A stretch of DNA of 64,000 bases. Origin: Methylobacterium dankookense. Its GTDB lineage: Bacteria; Pseudomonadota; Alphaproteobacteria; Rhizobiales; Beijerinckiaceae. Shown here in pieces: positions 8,906-18,420 of the stretch. The notes beneath the pieces are model-generated. The model was not told the origin of the DNA, made no database searches, and saw only the letters and a list, made by a program, of their open reading frames with translations. Within the stretch, counting starts at the first letter, position 1. Each line of letters starts with the position of its first letter. The DNA lies in contig NZ_CABFVH010000002.1 of NCBI RefSeq assembly GCF_902141855.1, positions 186,001 to 250,000 of the forward strand, written 5' to 3'. Both the position numbers and the translations under genes were made by a program.

Positions 8906-10078
8906 TCAGCTCGCCGACCGGAGCCGCGCGAATCCGGCCTCCAGGTCGGCCTTGAGGTCGGCGACCTCCTCCAGGCCGATATGGAAGCGCAATCCCCAGC
9001 CGCCCGGCGCCCAGGTGGTGGCCGTGCGGTAGGGCGCGCAGTCGAAGGGGATCACGAGGCTCTCGAAGCCGCCCCAGGAGAAGCCCATCCCGAACAGCTC
9101 CAGCCCGTCGAGCATGGCGGCGAGCGCGGGCTCCGGGCAGGGCTTCAGGATGACGCCGAACAGGCCGGACGCGCCTGAGAAGTCGCGCTTCCAGATGGCG
9201 TGGCCGGGATCCTCGGGGAGCGCCGGATGCAGCACGCGCAGCACCTCGGGCCGCTTCTGGAGCCAGCGCGCCATCTCCAGGCCGGCGCGGCCGTGCTCGC
9301 GCAATCGCAGGTTCATGGTGCGCAGGCCGCGCAGCGCCAGGAAGATGTCCTCCGGCCCGGCGCACATGGCGAAATGGTCGAAGGTCCGCCGCACCGCCGG
9401 GAAGTGCTTCGCGTTGGCCGAGGTGAGCCCGAGGAGCAGGTCCGAGCCGCCGCTGAGATACTTGGTGCCGGCCTCCACCGCGATGTCGACTCCGCGCTCG
9501 TGGGGCGGGAACAGCAGCGGCGTCGCCCAGGTGTTGTCCATGATCACGGTGCCGCCGCGCGCATGCACGATCTCGGCGATGGCCGGGATGTCCTGCATCT
9601 CGAAGCTCTGCGAACCCGGTGCCTCGACCAGCACGGCGCGGGTGTTCTCGCGCATCAGCTCGGCGATGCCAGCGCCGACGGTCGGGTCGTAATAGGTGGT
9701 CTCGACGCCGAAACGCTTGAGCACGCCGTCGCAGAACTGGCGCGTCGGTCGGTAGGCGGAATCGGTGACGAGGAGGTGGTCGCCGGCCGAGACCGCGGCC
9801 ATCAGCGCCACGGTGAGCGCGGCGAGGCCCGAGGGCGTCACGACGGTGCCGGCCGCGCCCGCGAGCTCGGTCCAGGCCTCGGTGAGCGCGTCCATGGTCG
9901 GCGTCGCCGAGGTGCCGTAATTGTAGCGCCCGCGCCGGTGCTTGATCGCGTCATAGGTCGGGTAGAGCACCGTCGAGCCGCGATAGATCGGCGTGTTGAC
10001 GAAGCCGTGCTGCTCGGACGGGTCGCGCCCGGCATGGACGAGGCGCGTGGCGGGGCCGTGGTTCGGGTTCTTCCTCAA
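8906..10078 (-). CDS. metC: Cystathionine beta-lyase (PLP enzyme)
   Basis: 390 residues of the Cys/Met metabolism PLP-dependent family. The Schiff-base lysine lies in AGTKYLSGGSDLLLG (near residue 205) and the PLP phosphate loop in VVTPSGLAALTVALMA. The aromatic-rich C-terminal segment WGGFESLVIPFD is characteristic of the bacterial MetC clade as opposed to cystathionine gamma-synthase. It would cleave cystathionine to homocysteine, pyruvate and ammonia in the methionine pathway. The gene stands alone, divergent from a small exported protein and convergent with the lipid A operon. Related lyases differ in few residues, so the precise substrate is likely but not certain. Confidence 0.88.
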   Translation of the reverse strand: MRKNPNHGPATRLVHAGRDPSEQHGFVNTPIYRGSTVLYPTYDAIKHRRGRYNYGTSATPTMDALTEAWTELAGAAGTVVTPSGLAALTVALMAAVSAGDHLLVTDSAYRPTRQFCDGVLKRFGVETTYYDPTVGAGIAELMRENTRAVLVEAPGSQSFEMQDIPAIAEIVHARGGTVIMDNTWATPLLFPPHERGVDIAVEAGTKYLSGGSDLLLGLTSANAKHFPAVRRTFDHFAMCAGPEDIFLALRGLRTMNLRLREHGRAGLEMARWLQKRPEVLRVLHPALPEDPGHAIWKRDFSGASGLFGVILKPCPEPALAAMLDGLELFGMGFSWGGFESLVIPFDCAPYRTATTWAPGGWGLRFHIGLEEVADLKADLEAGFARLRSAS

Positions 10079-10229
10079 CGTCGCTCGCTCGGATTGTTCG
10101 GGGAATGGTCGCGCCGCACGAAGCCCAAGGGTGGAGGCAAGGTCAAGCGAGCCGGATCACGGGTTCCGCTTCGTTAACGGGCCTCGGCCTATCCTGACAC
10201 GGTACTGTCGCGTCACCGGGTCCGTCGCG

Positions 10230-10508
10230 TTGCGTATCCTGCGTTTTCTGGCCGGAGCCTCGGTGGCCGGCCTCAGCATCCTCACCATCGGTTTCGTCGC
10301 CGCCGACCGGCTGAGCCATCTGGCCCCGCCGCCCGTCGTCGCGAAGGTGATGCCCGAGCCCTCGGCCACCGGCTCCATCGCCGTGCCGAAGCCGGTGGCG
10401 CCCGTCGCCGCGGTGAAGGCTCCGCCCAAGATCCCGAACGGCTTCGACACCGAGCGCCTCAACGCCCTGATGCGCGGCGACCCGATCCTGCCGCCGAGCA
10501 AGCGGTAG
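10230..10508 (+). CDS. Small proline-rich membrane-anchored or exported protein
   Basis: About 92 residues. The N-terminus RILRFLAGASVAGLSILTIG is a signal anchor, followed by a Pro/Ala/Lys-rich tether (SATGSIAVPKPVAPVAAVKA) and a conserved-looking tail FDTERLNALMRGDPILPPSK. No ATG fits; a TTG at 10230 puts the basic n-region immediately before the hydrophobic core, and the open frame upstream looks non-coding. The protein is not recognised; SATGSI tethers are common in exported Rhizobiales proteins. It ends 4 bp from the convergent mtaB stop. Confidence 0.55.
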   Translation: MRILRFLAGASVAGLSILTIGFVAADRLSHLAPPPVVAKVMPEPSATGSIAVPKPVAPVAAVKAPPKIPNGFDTERLNALMRGDPILPPSKR

Positions 10509-10512
10509 CAGT

Positions 10513-11730
10513 TCAGGCCGTCAGCAGCACGCGCCCGTCATGGCCGGCGATCCGCACCGTGCGGATCGTGCCGGGCTCCGCGTCGAGGCGTACGGCTGTG
10601 AAGCCCTCGGTGCGGCCGGTGCCGCCGCGCTCGGAGAGGACCCGGTGGGTACGGCCGACCTCCCCGTCGAGATGGCGGACGAGCGCCGCCTCCCCCGCCG
10701 CGCGTAAGGCTGCCGCCCGCTCGCGGATCGCCTCCTGCGGAACCGGCGGCATCCGTGCGGCCGGCGTGCCGGGGCGGGCCGAATAGGGGAAGACGTGGAG
10801 ATGCGTCAGCCCGCATTCCGCCACGAGGTCGAGGCTGCGGGCGAACTGCGCCTCGGTCTCGGTGGGAAAGCCTGCGATCAGGTCGGCCCCGAACACGATG
10901 TCCGGGCGGAGATGCCGGATCTCGGCGCAGAAGCGGATGGCGTCGGCGCGGGCGTGGCGCCGCTTCATCCGCTTGAGGACGAGGTCGTCGCCGGCCTGCA
11001 GCGACAGGTGGAGATGCGGCATCAGCCGCGTCTCCTCGGCGAGCGCGCGGACCAGATCCGGATCGGCCTCGACGGAATCGATCGAGGAGAGCCTGAGCCG
11101 CGGAAGGTTCGGCACCGCCCGCAGGATCGTCCGCACCAGGGTGCCGAGCGTCGGCGCGCCGAGGTCGCGCCCGTAGGCGGTGAGGTCGACTCCGGTCAGC
11201 ACGACCTCGCGCCCGCCCTGCTCCACGATCCGCGCCACCTGCGCCACGACTGCGGCGACGGGCACCGAGCGCGAGTTCCCACGCCCGAACGGGATGACAC
11301 AGAAGGTGCAGCGGTGGTCGCAGCCGTTCTGCACCGGCACGAAGGCCCGGGTATGGCCCGTCATGCCGCCGATGCGCGTACCCGGCGCGGTGCGCGCCGC
11401 CATCACGTCGGGCACGCTCCGGGCGGGCGCTGCGCGCCATGCCGCCGCTTCGGTCTTCTCGGCATTGCCGACGAGGCGGGCGACCTCGGGCATCGCGGCA
11501 TAGGCCGCCGTCTCCACCTGCGCGCCGCAGCCCGTCACCGCGATCGTCGCGTGCGGCCGCTCCCGGTGCAGGCGGCGGATCGCCTTGCGGGCCTGCCGCC
11601 CGGCCTCTGCCGTCACCGCGCAGGTGTTCACGATGACGAGATCGCCCTCCGCCCCGGCGGCGGCCTCGCGCATCACCTCCGATTCGACGGTGTTGAGGCG
11701 GCAGCCGAAGGTGAGGGTCTCGACCGCCAT
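10513..11730 (-). CDS. mtaB: tRNA ct6A37/t6A37 methylthiotransferase MtaB
   Basis: 405 residues. An N-terminal UPF0004 domain begins VETLTFGCRLNTVESEVM and supplies the first cluster cysteines (FGCRLN, NTCAVT, VTGCGAQ). The radical SAM motif CxxxCxxC is seen as GCDHRCTFCVIPFGRG near residue 150, and a C-terminal TRAM-like region (EGFTAVRLDAEPGTIRTVRI) follows. MtaB adds a methylthio group to t6A at position 37 of tRNAs reading ANN codons. The ATG at 11730 overlaps the dapF stop by one base; the longer open frame is dapF antisense noise. dapF-mtaB coupling is common in alphaproteobacteria. Confidence 0.93.
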   Translation of the reverse strand: MAVETLTFGCRLNTVESEVMREAAAGAEGDLVIVNTCAVTAEAGRQARKAIRRLHRERPHATIAVTGCGAQVETAAYAAMPEVARLVGNAEKTEAAAWRAAPARSVPDVMAARTAPGTRIGGMTGHTRAFVPVQNGCDHRCTFCVIPFGRGNSRSVPVAAVVAQVARIVEQGGREVVLTGVDLTAYGRDLGAPTLGTLVRTILRAVPNLPRLRLSSIDSVEADPDLVRALAEETRLMPHLHLSLQAGDDLVLKRMKRRHARADAIRFCAEIRHLRPDIVFGADLIAGFPTETEAQFARSLDLVAECGLTHLHVFPYSARPGTPAARMPPVPQEAIRERAAALRAAGEAALVRHLDGEVGRTHRVLSERGGTGRTEGFTAVRLDAEPGTIRTVRIAGHDGRVLLTA

Positions 11731-12617
11731 CAGTCGGAACCGGCGAACAGCTCCGGCGCGAAGGTGCCCTCCGCCTCCAGGAAGACGGGGCCGGTCATCA
11801 GCACATGGTCGTCGGCGCGCCACTCGATGAAGAGGTCGCCGCCGGGCAGGCTCACCGTGGCCTGCCGGCCGATCATCCGGAGCCGCGAGGCCGCCACCAC
11901 CGTGGCGCAGGCGGCGGTGCCGCAGGCGAGCGTCAGGCCCGCGCCGCGCTCCCAGACCCGGAGCTTGATCGCCTCGCGGCCGGTGATCTGCGCCACGGAG
12001 ATGTTGGCCCGCTCCGGGAAGATCGGATGGTTCTCGAGGAGCGGCCCGATCCGGGCGAGGTCGAACGTGTCCGGGTCGCGCTCGGTGAAGAACACCGCAT
12101 GCGGGTTGCCCATGCTGACCGCGCCCGGCGAGTGCAGGATGGGATCGTCGATCGGGCCGATCTGAAGCTCGATCCGCCGCGTGTCGGGGAAGGGCTCGGC
12201 GAGCGGGATCTCGTTCCAGAGCAGACGCGGCTGGCCCATGTCGACGGTGAAAGAGCGGTCGGCCACGCGCCGCACGGCGACGCGGCCGGCCATCGTCTCC
12301 AGGGTGAGGCGCCCGTTCTCGGCGGGCCGCGCCATCGCCGGATCGTCGAACATGGCATAGGCGACGCAGCGCGTGCCGTTGCCGCAGGCGCCGGATTCCG
12401 AGCCGTCCGTGTTGTAGATCCGCATATAGGCGTCGGTGTCCACGCTCACGGGATCGTGCACGACCATGAGCTGTTCGAAGCGCGAGGCCGGATCGGCCGC
12501 GATGGCACAGGCCTCCGCGGGCGTCACGCGGATCTCGGTGCCGCGCAGGTCCAGCACGACGATGGCGTTGCCGGCGCCGTGCATCTTCAGGAAACGTCGG
12601 TTCGTGAGGGGGCTCAT
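11730..12617 (-). CDS. dapF: Diaminopimelate epimerase
   Basis: 295 residues. The two catalytic cysteines are in [12 protein letters not shown] (near residue 75-85) and [17 protein letters not shown] (near 230). The N-terminus begins [20 protein letters not shown], the standard DapF opening; a TTG nine codons upstream is a weaker start. The enzyme interconverts LL- and meso-diaminopimelate for lysine and peptidoglycan synthesis in the cytoplasm. Its stop overlaps mtaB (TGATG), and there is no gene upstream on the same strand, so it heads a dapF-mtaB operon. Confidence 0.95.
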   Translation of the reverse strand: MSPLTNRRFLKMHGAGNAIVVLDLRGTEIRVTPAEACAIAADPASRFEQLMVVHDPVSVDTDAYMRIYNTDGSESGACGNGTRCVAYAMFDDPAMARPAENGRLTLETMAGRVAVRRVADRSFTVDMGQPRLLWNEIPLAEPFPDTRRIELQIGPIDDPILHSPGAVSMGNPHAVFFTERDPDTFDLARIGPLLENHPIFPERANISVAQITGREAIKLRVWERGAGLTLACGTAACATVVAASRLRMIGRQATVSLPGGDLFIEWRADDHVLMTGPVFLEAEGTFAPELFAGSD

Positions 12618-12858
12618 CAGCTCGGGGCTTAGCGGTTCTCTCAAGGGGAAGCGGCCGGGTGCCGACCGGCGGGCCGCGACGGAGGGGTTGCGCGGGGGCT
12701 ATATGGCAAACCCGCGCCCGAGGCGCGAGGCCCCGCATGTCGGGGCTGGTGTGAGGCGCGCGTGCCCTCGCAGGCGGCCGGGTTCGTCACTACCTTGGCG
12801 CCGCGCCCGCCCGGCCGATTCGTCCCGGGCCGGCCCGAGAACCTGCCGGAGCGACTTC

Positions 12859-13623
12859 GTGATCCGCCTTCGTCCCAAGTTGCCGGCCATGTTGCCGCCC
12901 ACGCTGCTGGCCGCCCTCGGCCTCGCGCTCGCCGGCCCGGCCTTCGCGCAGCAGCAGCCCCCGCCGCCGCCCTCCACCGCGCCCTCGCCCGCGCAGACCA
13001 ACCCGCTGCCGACCACCACCGCGCCGAACCCGCCGCAGGACCCGGAGAAATCGAGCGCGCCGCAGCCGGACAAGGCGCTGACCCCGCCGACCGTCCCGCC
13101 GGCCGACGCCAAGCCCAACGCGGCCACCGCCCGCCCGACCCTCGTCGAGACCAAGGGCGACGCCAGCGACGTGGACGAGGTCTCGCTGCCGGCCAAGCCC
13201 GCCGCGATCCTCGCCGGCAAGGCGAAGTGGGAGGAGGCGGTGCCGAGCCTGCGCCAGAGCTTCGCCCGCATCGAATCCGAGCTCGCCAAGGCCGGCATCA
13301 CGCCCGCCGGCCGGCCGATCGCGGTCTTCACCCGCACCGACGACGACGGCTTCCAGTACGAGGCCATGATCCCCGTGGCACAGGCGCCCGAGCCGAAGCC
13401 GGAGGGCGAGATCCGCTTCGGCGCCACGCCGAGCGGCAAGGCCCTGCGGTTTGCCCATAACGGGTCCTACGAGGGCATCGACGGCACCTACGAGACGCTG
13501 ACCGCCTATCTCGATGCCAAGGACATCATGGTCCAGGACCGCTTCATCGAGGAATACGTCACCGACCTGAAGGACGGCGCCGACGACAAGCTCGACGTGA
13601 ACATCTACGCGCTGGTGCGCTGA
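12859..13623 (+). CDS. Exported GyrI-like/SOUL-fold domain protein
   Basis: 254 residues from a GTG start that gives a good signal peptide (IRLRPKLPAMLPPTLLAALG, cleavage after AFA near residue 30). An internal ATG at 12889 would lose the basic n-region. The mature part starts with about 90 residues rich in Pro, Ala, Thr and Gln and ends in a globular domain (SFARIESELAKAGITPAGRP, then TRTDDDGFQYEAMIPV) that resembles the GyrI/AraC-effector-binding fold, normally a cytoplasmic small-molecule binder. An exported version suggests ligand capture in the periplasm. Family placement is from pattern recognition only. Confidence 0.7.
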   Translation: MIRLRPKLPAMLPPTLLAALGLALAGPAFAQQQPPPPPSTAPSPAQTNPLPTTTAPNPPQDPEKSSAPQPDKALTPPTVPPADAKPNAATARPTLVETKGDASDVDEVSLPAKPAAILAGKAKWEEAVPSLRQSFARIESELAKAGITPAGRPIAVFTRTDDDGFQYEAMIPVAQAPEPKPEGEIRFGATPSGKALRFAHNGSYEGIDGTYETLTAYLDAKDIMVQDRFIEEYVTDLKDGADDKLDVNIYALVR

Positions 13624-13676
13624 CGCGCCGCTGCCGGGCCCGGAACCGCGGGGGCGCTCCGCGGATTCGAGCCCGC

Positions 13677-14435
13677 ATGGCTCTTCCCCTCCGCAACGAG
13701 GCCCCCGGGACCGCGCGCCCGTCCAGGCCCGCACCGAACGCCGCCTCCGAGGCGGCCCCCGACCTCGCCGAGAAGGCGCTCGCCGTGCACCGGCGCCTCT
13801 GCCCGGTCTATGGCTGCCCGATCCCGTATTTCCACGCGCTCGACCCAGTGAGCGAGCTGGTCTCGTCGCTGCTCTCCCACCGGACGCGCAACGCCGATTC
13901 GGGCCGCGCCTTCAAGCGCCTGCGCGCCCTCTTCCCCGACTGGGAGGCGGTGATCGCGGCGCCGACGCCGGAGATCGAGGCGGCGATCGCGGGCGTCACC
14001 TGGCCGGAGCTGAAGGCGCCGCGGATCCAGGCTGTGCTCGCGGCGGTGGCCGAGCGGGCGGGCTCCCTCGATCTCGGCTTCCTGGCCGGGATGGAGGTGG
14101 AGGCGGCCCGCGCCTGGCTCCAGGCGATCCCCGGGATCGGCCCCAAGACCAGCGCAGCGGTGCTCTCCTTCTCGACCCTGCGGATGCCGGCGCTGCCGGT
14201 CGACAGCCACCATCACCGCGTCGCCCAACGCCTCGGCCTGATCGGCCCGAAGGTCGATGTCGGCCCCGCCCACCCGATCCTGCGGGCGCAGCTGCCTGCC
14301 GACTGGAGCGCGCAGGACCTCTACGACAACCACGAGGTGCTGATGCTGCATGGGCAGAAGGTCTGCCACTTCCGCAACCCGGCCTGCACCCGCTGCGTGC
14401 TGGCCGACATCTGCCCCAGTGCGCGCACCGGCTGA
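13677..14435 (+). CDS. Endonuclease III-like HhH-GPD DNA glycosylase
   Basis: 252 residues. The helix-hairpin-helix is IPGIGPKTSAAVLSF near residue 155 with the catalytic Lys, and the general-base Asp is in LPVDSHHHRVAQR. A [4Fe-4S] cluster loop C-x6-C-x2-C-x5-C is complete at the C-terminus (CHFRNPACTRCVLADIC). It should excise damaged pyrimidines or mispaired bases and nick the abasic site. It is divergent from canonical Nth in the segment after the catalytic Asp, so it may be a paralogue of nth; no gene symbol is given. It is separated by about 50 bp from the exported protein upstream. Confidence 0.88.
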   Translation: MALPLRNEAPGTARPSRPAPNAASEAAPDLAEKALAVHRRLCPVYGCPIPYFHALDPVSELVSSLLSHRTRNADSGRAFKRLRALFPDWEAVIAAPTPEIEAAIAGVTWPELKAPRIQAVLAAVAERAGSLDLGFLAGMEVEAARAWLQAIPGIGPKTSAAVLSFSTLRMPALPVDSHHHRVAQRLGLIGPKVDVGPAHPILRAQLPADWSAQDLYDNHEVLMLHGQKVCHFRNPACTRCVLADICPSARTG

Positions 14436-14523
14436 GCCCCAGCCTTGACCCCACCGGCGCCGCCGGTTCAGAAGCCGGATCCCGCGGCGATCCGCGGGCC
14501 TGTCAGGCGGGGAAAGCCACGCG

Positions 14524-15588
14524 ATGGCCGCGTTCAAGGAACTGGTGTTCTCCGGCGTCCAGCCGACCGGGAACCTGCATCTCGGCAACTATCTCGGCGC
14601 CATCAAGCGCTTCGTGGAGATGCAGGCGCGTGACGCGCAGTGCCTCTACTGCGTGGTCGACATGCATGCGATCACCCTGTGGCAGGATCCGGAGGCTTTG
14701 CGCGGCCAGATCCGCGAGGTCACGGCCGCCTTCCTCGCCGCCGGCATCGACCCGAAGAAGAGCATCGTGTTCAACCAGAGCCAGGTGCCGCAGCACGCGG
14801 AACTCGCCTGGATCTTCAATTGCGTCGCCCGCCTCGGCTGGCTCAATCGCATGACCCAGTTCAAGGACAAGGCCGGCAAGGACCGCGAGAACGCGAGCAT
14901 CGGCCTGTACGACTATCCGGTGCTGATGGCCGCCGACATCCTGGCCTACCGGGCGACGCACGTCCCCGTGGGCGAGGACCAGAAGCAGCATCTCGAGCTG
15001 ACCCGCGACATCGCGCAGAAGTTCAACACCGATTTCGGCGATTCCATCCGCGCCCACGGCCATGGCGACGGCTTCTTCCCGCTGACCGAGCCGCTGATCG
15101 GCGGCCCCGCGGCGCGCGTGATGTCCCTGCGCGACGGCTCGAAGAAGATGTCGAAGTCGGACCCGTCCGACAATTCGCGCATCAACCTCACCGACGATTC
15201 CGACCTCATCGCCCAGAAGGTGCGCAAGGCGAAGACAGATCCGGACGCCCTGCCCTCCGAGACGGAGGGTCTGAAGGGCCGCCCGGAGGCCGACAACCTC
15301 GTGGGCATCTTCGCGGCGCTCTCCGAGACGACGCGCGAGGCCGTGCTCCAGCAATACGGCGGCGCGCAGTTCTCGGCCTTCAAGGGCGCGCTCGTCGATC
15401 TCGCGGTGGAGAAGCTCGCGCCGATCAACGCCGAGATGAAGCGGCTCAGCGCCGACCCCGCCCATATCGACGCGGTGCTGGCGGACGGGGCCGAGCGCGC
15501 CGAGGCCATCGCGGCCCCGACGCTCGATGCTGTGAAGGACATCGTTGGCTTCGTGCGGCGCGGGCCGCGGCTGAGCGCGGTCGGATAG
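14524..15588 (+). CDS. trpS: Tryptophanyl-tRNA synthetase
   Basis: 354 residues. The class I HIGH-equivalent is [19 protein letters not shown] near the N-terminus and the KMSKS loop is [13 protein letters not shown] near residue 210. The active-site segment [20 protein letters not shown] is typical for bacterial TrpRS. It charges tRNA-Trp. No leader peptide or T-box was seen in the 88-bp gap upstream, and the gene is followed after 20 bp by a HAD-family hydrolase on the same strand. Confidence 0.96.
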   Translation: MAAFKELVFSGVQPTGNLHLGNYLGAIKRFVEMQARDAQCLYCVVDMHAITLWQDPEALRGQIREVTAAFLAAGIDPKKSIVFNQSQVPQHAELAWIFNCVARLGWLNRMTQFKDKAGKDRENASIGLYDYPVLMAADILAYRATHVPVGEDQKQHLELTRDIAQKFNTDFGDSIRAHGHGDGFFPLTEPLIGGPAARVMSLRDGSKKMSKSDPSDNSRINLTDDSDLIAQKVRKAKTDPDALPSETEGLKGRPEADNLVGIFAALSETTREAVLQQYGGAQFSAFKGALVDLAVEKLAPINAEMKRLSADPAHIDAVLADGAERAEAIAAPTLDAVKDIVGFVRRGPRLSAVG

Positions 15589-15608
15589 GAAGCCTGCCGG
15601 AGGAAGCC

Positions 15609-16295
15609 ATGATCAGGGCGCTCGTCTTCGACGTCTTCGGAACGCTGGTGGACTGGCGCTCCGGCGTCGCGCGCGAGGCGGAGCGTCTGATCCCCGGTGT
15701 CGACGGGGGCGCCTTCGCCGATGCGTGGCGGGCCCGCTACCAGCCGTCCCTGGAGACCGTGCGCTCGGGCGCGCGCCCTTACGTCGATCTCGACGTGCTG
15801 CACGCCGAATCGCTGCCTGATGTCGTCGCGCAGTTTAACCTGCCGCCCCTGTCGGAGCCGGTGGCCGCGGAGCTGGTCCAGGCCTGGCACCGGCTCGACG
15901 CCTGGCCGGAGGTGCCCGCCGCGATGGCGCGGCTCGCCGAGCGCCATCTCCTCGCACCGGCCTCGAACGGGCATGTGCGGCTTGCGGTCGACCTCGCCCG
16001 GCGCAACCGCCTGCCCTTCGACGCGATCCTCGGCGCCGGCTATTCCCGTGCCTACAAGCCGATGCCGGCGGTCTATCGCGATGCGGTCGCGGCCTTCGGC
16101 TTCGCGCCGGCCGAGACGCTGATGGTCGCGGCCCATTCGAGCGACCTCGCCGCGGCCGCCGCGGAGGGCCTCTCAACCGCCCATATCGCCCGCCCCCGCG
16201 AGCACGGCCCGGCGGGCGGCGAGACGGCGCCCCGCGTCCCCGTCACCTACGCGGCGGGCGATCTCGCAGACCTGGCCGACCAGCTCGCCCGCTGA
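15609..16295 (+). CDS. Haloacid dehalogenase type II-like HAD hydrolase
   Basis: 228 residues. The nucleophile motif is ALVFDVFGTLVDWRSGV at the N-terminus (first Asp catalytic). Motif II Ser/Asn appears in LAPASNGHVRLAVDLAR and the Lys in YKPMPAVYRDAVAAFG, all arranged as in L-2-haloacid dehalogenases, with a cap domain between. The usual downstream AAHxxDL motif reads VAAHSSDLAAAA. The family hydrolyses C-halogen or phosphate esters; dehalogenase activity is likely by family but the physiological substrate is unknown. Start is preceded by GGAGGAAGCC, a good ribosome-binding site. It may share a transcript with trpS. Confidence 0.85.
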   Translation: MIRALVFDVFGTLVDWRSGVAREAERLIPGVDGGAFADAWRARYQPSLETVRSGARPYVDLDVLHAESLPDVVAQFNLPPLSEPVAAELVQAWHRLDAWPEVPAAMARLAERHLLAPASNGHVRLAVDLARRNRLPFDAILGAGYSRAYKPMPAVYRDAVAAFGFAPAETLMVAAHSSDLAAAAAEGLSTAHIARPREHGPAGGETAPRVPVTYAAGDLADLADQLAR

Positions 16296-16304
16296 TCCGG
16301 GTGT

Positions 16305-16345
16305 CGAGAGGGGTCATCCCTCTCGCGGGTCCGGGCAGAGCCCGG
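16305..16345. repeat. Palindromic intergenic repeat, copy 1
   Basis: Two hairpins in tandem: CGAGAGG...CCTCTCG at 16305-16325 around GGTCATC, then CCGGGC...GCCCGG at 16331-16345. The same two-hairpin layout with the shared spacer CGCGGGTCC recurs at 60780-60822, so it is a dispersed element. It lies between convergent genes and may serve as a terminator. Confidence 0.6.
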
Positions 16346-16408
16346 AAGACGCCGGGGCGTCGCACCGGCACCCCACCGAAGGGACTTGTCCCGTCGGGAT
16401 CCCCGGGA

Positions 16409-18400
16409 TCAGGCGGCCTTCACGCCCATCAGGAAGGTCCCGACCTCCTGGCGCAGGTTCTCGGAGTGGCGCGACAGCTCCTGCGCGGCGCCGAGCACCT
16501 GGGCCGCGGCGGCGCCCGTCGAGCCCGCGCCGTGGCGCACGTCGGCGATGCTGCCGGCGACTTCGCCCGTGCCGCTCGCGGCCTCCTGGACGTTGCGGGC
16601 GATCTCGTGGGTCGCGGCGCCCTGCTGCTCCATCGCGGCGGCGATGGCGTTCGAGACGGAGGCCATCTCCGCGATGGTCTGGCCGATGCTGCGGATCGCC
16701 TCGACCGACTGGTGGCTCGCCTGCTGGATCGCGCCGATCTGGCCGGCGATCTCCTCCGTGGCCCGGGTGGTCTGGCCGGCGAGTTCCTTCACCTCGGCCG
16801 CGACCACGGCGAAGCCCCGGCCCGCCTCGCCGGCGCGGGCGGCCTCGATGGTGGCGTTGAGCGCGAGCAGGTTGGTCTGGCCGGCGATCGAGTTGATCAG
16901 GGCGATCACCGTGTCGATGCGCTCGGCCGCGATGGCGAGCTGGCGCACGAGGCCGTCGGTGCGGCTCGCGGCATCCGCGGCCTGCTGGGCGATGCGGGCC
17001 GACTGGCCGGCCTGCTGCGTGATCTCGGTGATCGAGGCCGACATCTGCTCGCTCGCCGCGGCGACCGTCTGCACGTTGGCCGAGGTGTGCTCGGCCGCCC
17101 GCATGGCGGTGGCCGACTGGCGCGTGGTCTGCTCGGCCGTGCTCGCCATCGCCTGGGCGGTCGCCTCCATCTCGGTGGCGGCGCCGGCAAGCCCCTGCGT
17201 CAGCACCGAGACATTCGCCTCGAAGGCCCGTGTCAGGGCGTCGAGATGGTTGGCGCGCCGCATCTTGGCGTCTGCCTCGCCGGCGGCCTCCGCGTCGGCG
17301 CGCTCCTTGGCGATCAGCGCCTCCTTGAACACCGTCACGGTCCGGGCCATGGCGCCGAGCTCGTCGCCGCGGTCGGCGCCGGGCACCGCCACGGCGTAGT
17401 CGCCCGCCGCGAGCCGCTCCATGGTCGCCGTCATGGCGGAGAGCGGGCGGGAGACGCCGCGGCCGACGCGCCAGGCGAGCAGGCCGCCGATGACGAGGGC
17501 GACCGCGCCGATGGCGACCACGAGAACCCGCAGCCGGCCGGCATTCTCGGTCATCGAGGTCATGATCTGGCGCTGCTCGCCGACCGCGGCCTCGCGCATG
17601 GCGCTGCCCATGCCGACGAGGGAATCGCCGATCTGCTTCAGGTTCTGGTCGGCGGCGGCGAAGGCGCCCGCGCCGCTGAGGACGCCGTCGAGCGCCGTCT
17701 TCAGCGGCCCGAGCTTGGCGTTCGCCACCTTGAGCGAGGCCTGGAGCACGCCCTCGCCGTCGAGCCGGGCGAGCGCCGCCAGCTCGCGCCCGTAGCGGGC
17801 GAACTCGACGGTGGTGGTGTTGGCATCGGCCGGGTTGCTGCTGGAGCGGAAGGTCTGCACGGCCACGAGGCTGCTCTGCAGGGCGCGGTCGGCACGGAAG
17901 GCGGCCGCCGCCAGCGCCGGGTCGCGCCCGGCGAGCGTCGCCATGGCGTAGCCCGCGTTCGAGAGGGCGATCCCGTGCTTGGCGAGGTCCGACAGCGCCG
18001 TCTTGCGCGCCTGGACCACAGCCATCATCGCCTCGGCGCTGCGCGCGTATTCGTGGGCCTTGGCCTGGATCGCCTTGGCCTCCGCGCCGCCCGCGGCGGC
18101 GTTGCGGTCGCCCTCGGCGGTGAGCTTGGCGAGGCCGGCCTTCAGGTCGGCCAGCATCTCGCCCTGCTCGGTGCGCATGTAGTTGAGCACGAGGCGGCGC
18201 ACGCCGTTCAGCTGCAGCTCGAAGGCGCTCGCGCTCTCGGCAGCCTGCACGCGGGCATTTGCGCCCTCGATCTCGCCGTTGAGCGCGCTGACGCTGCGGA
18301 AGGTCAGGAGGGCCGAGGCGGTGAGGAGCAGCAGCACCACGCCGAACCCGGCCAGGATGCGCTGCGCGACCGTGAGACGGTCGAGACGGACGATGGTCAT
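16409..18400 (-). CDS. Methyl-accepting chemotaxis protein with helical periplasmic sensor
   Basis: 663 residues. TM1 (residues 14-34, [18 protein letters not shown]) and TM2 (about 288-310, [18 protein letters not shown]) enclose a helical ligand domain of roughly 250 residues, the size of the HBM type. A HAMP follows, then the signalling hairpin with [20 protein letters not shown] near the tip. The start at 18400 has AGAGG 8 nt upstream. It is 20 bp downstream of a dctP gene on the same strand, so both are probably one transcript and the solute-binding protein may present the ligand. No C-terminal CheB/CheR tether is seen. Confidence 0.92.
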   Translation of the reverse strand: MTIVRLDRLTVAQRILAGFGVVLLLLTASALLTFRSVSALNGEIEGANARVQAAESASAFELQLNGVRRLVLNYMRTEQGEMLADLKAGLAKLTAEGDRNAAAGGAEAKAIQAKAHEYARSAEAMMAVVQARKTALSDLAKHGIALSNAGYAMATLAGRDPALAAAAFRADRALQSSLVAVQTFRSSSNPADANTTTVEFARYGRELAALARLDGEGVLQASLKVANAKLGPLKTALDGVLSGAGAFAAADQNLKQIGDSLVGMGSAMREAAVGEQRQIMTSMTENAGRLRVLVVAIGAVALVIGGLLAWRVGRGVSRPLSAMTATMERLAAGDYAVAVPGADRGDELGAMARTVTVFKEALIAKERADAEAAGEADAKMRRANHLDALTRAFEANVSVLTQGLAGAATEMEATAQAMASTAEQTTRQSATAMRAAEHTSANVQTVAAASEQMSASITEITQQAGQSARIAQQAADAASRTDGLVRQLAIAAERIDTVIALINSIAGQTNLLALNATIEAARAGEAGRGFAVVAAEVKELAGQTTRATEEIAGQIGAIQQASHQSVEAIRSIGQTIAEMASVSNAIAAAMEQQGAATHEIARNVQEAASGTGEVAGSIADVRHGAGSTGAAAAQVLGAAQELSRHSENLRQEVGTFLMGVKAA

Positions 18401-18420
18401 CGGCGAAGCCTCTTTGCGTC

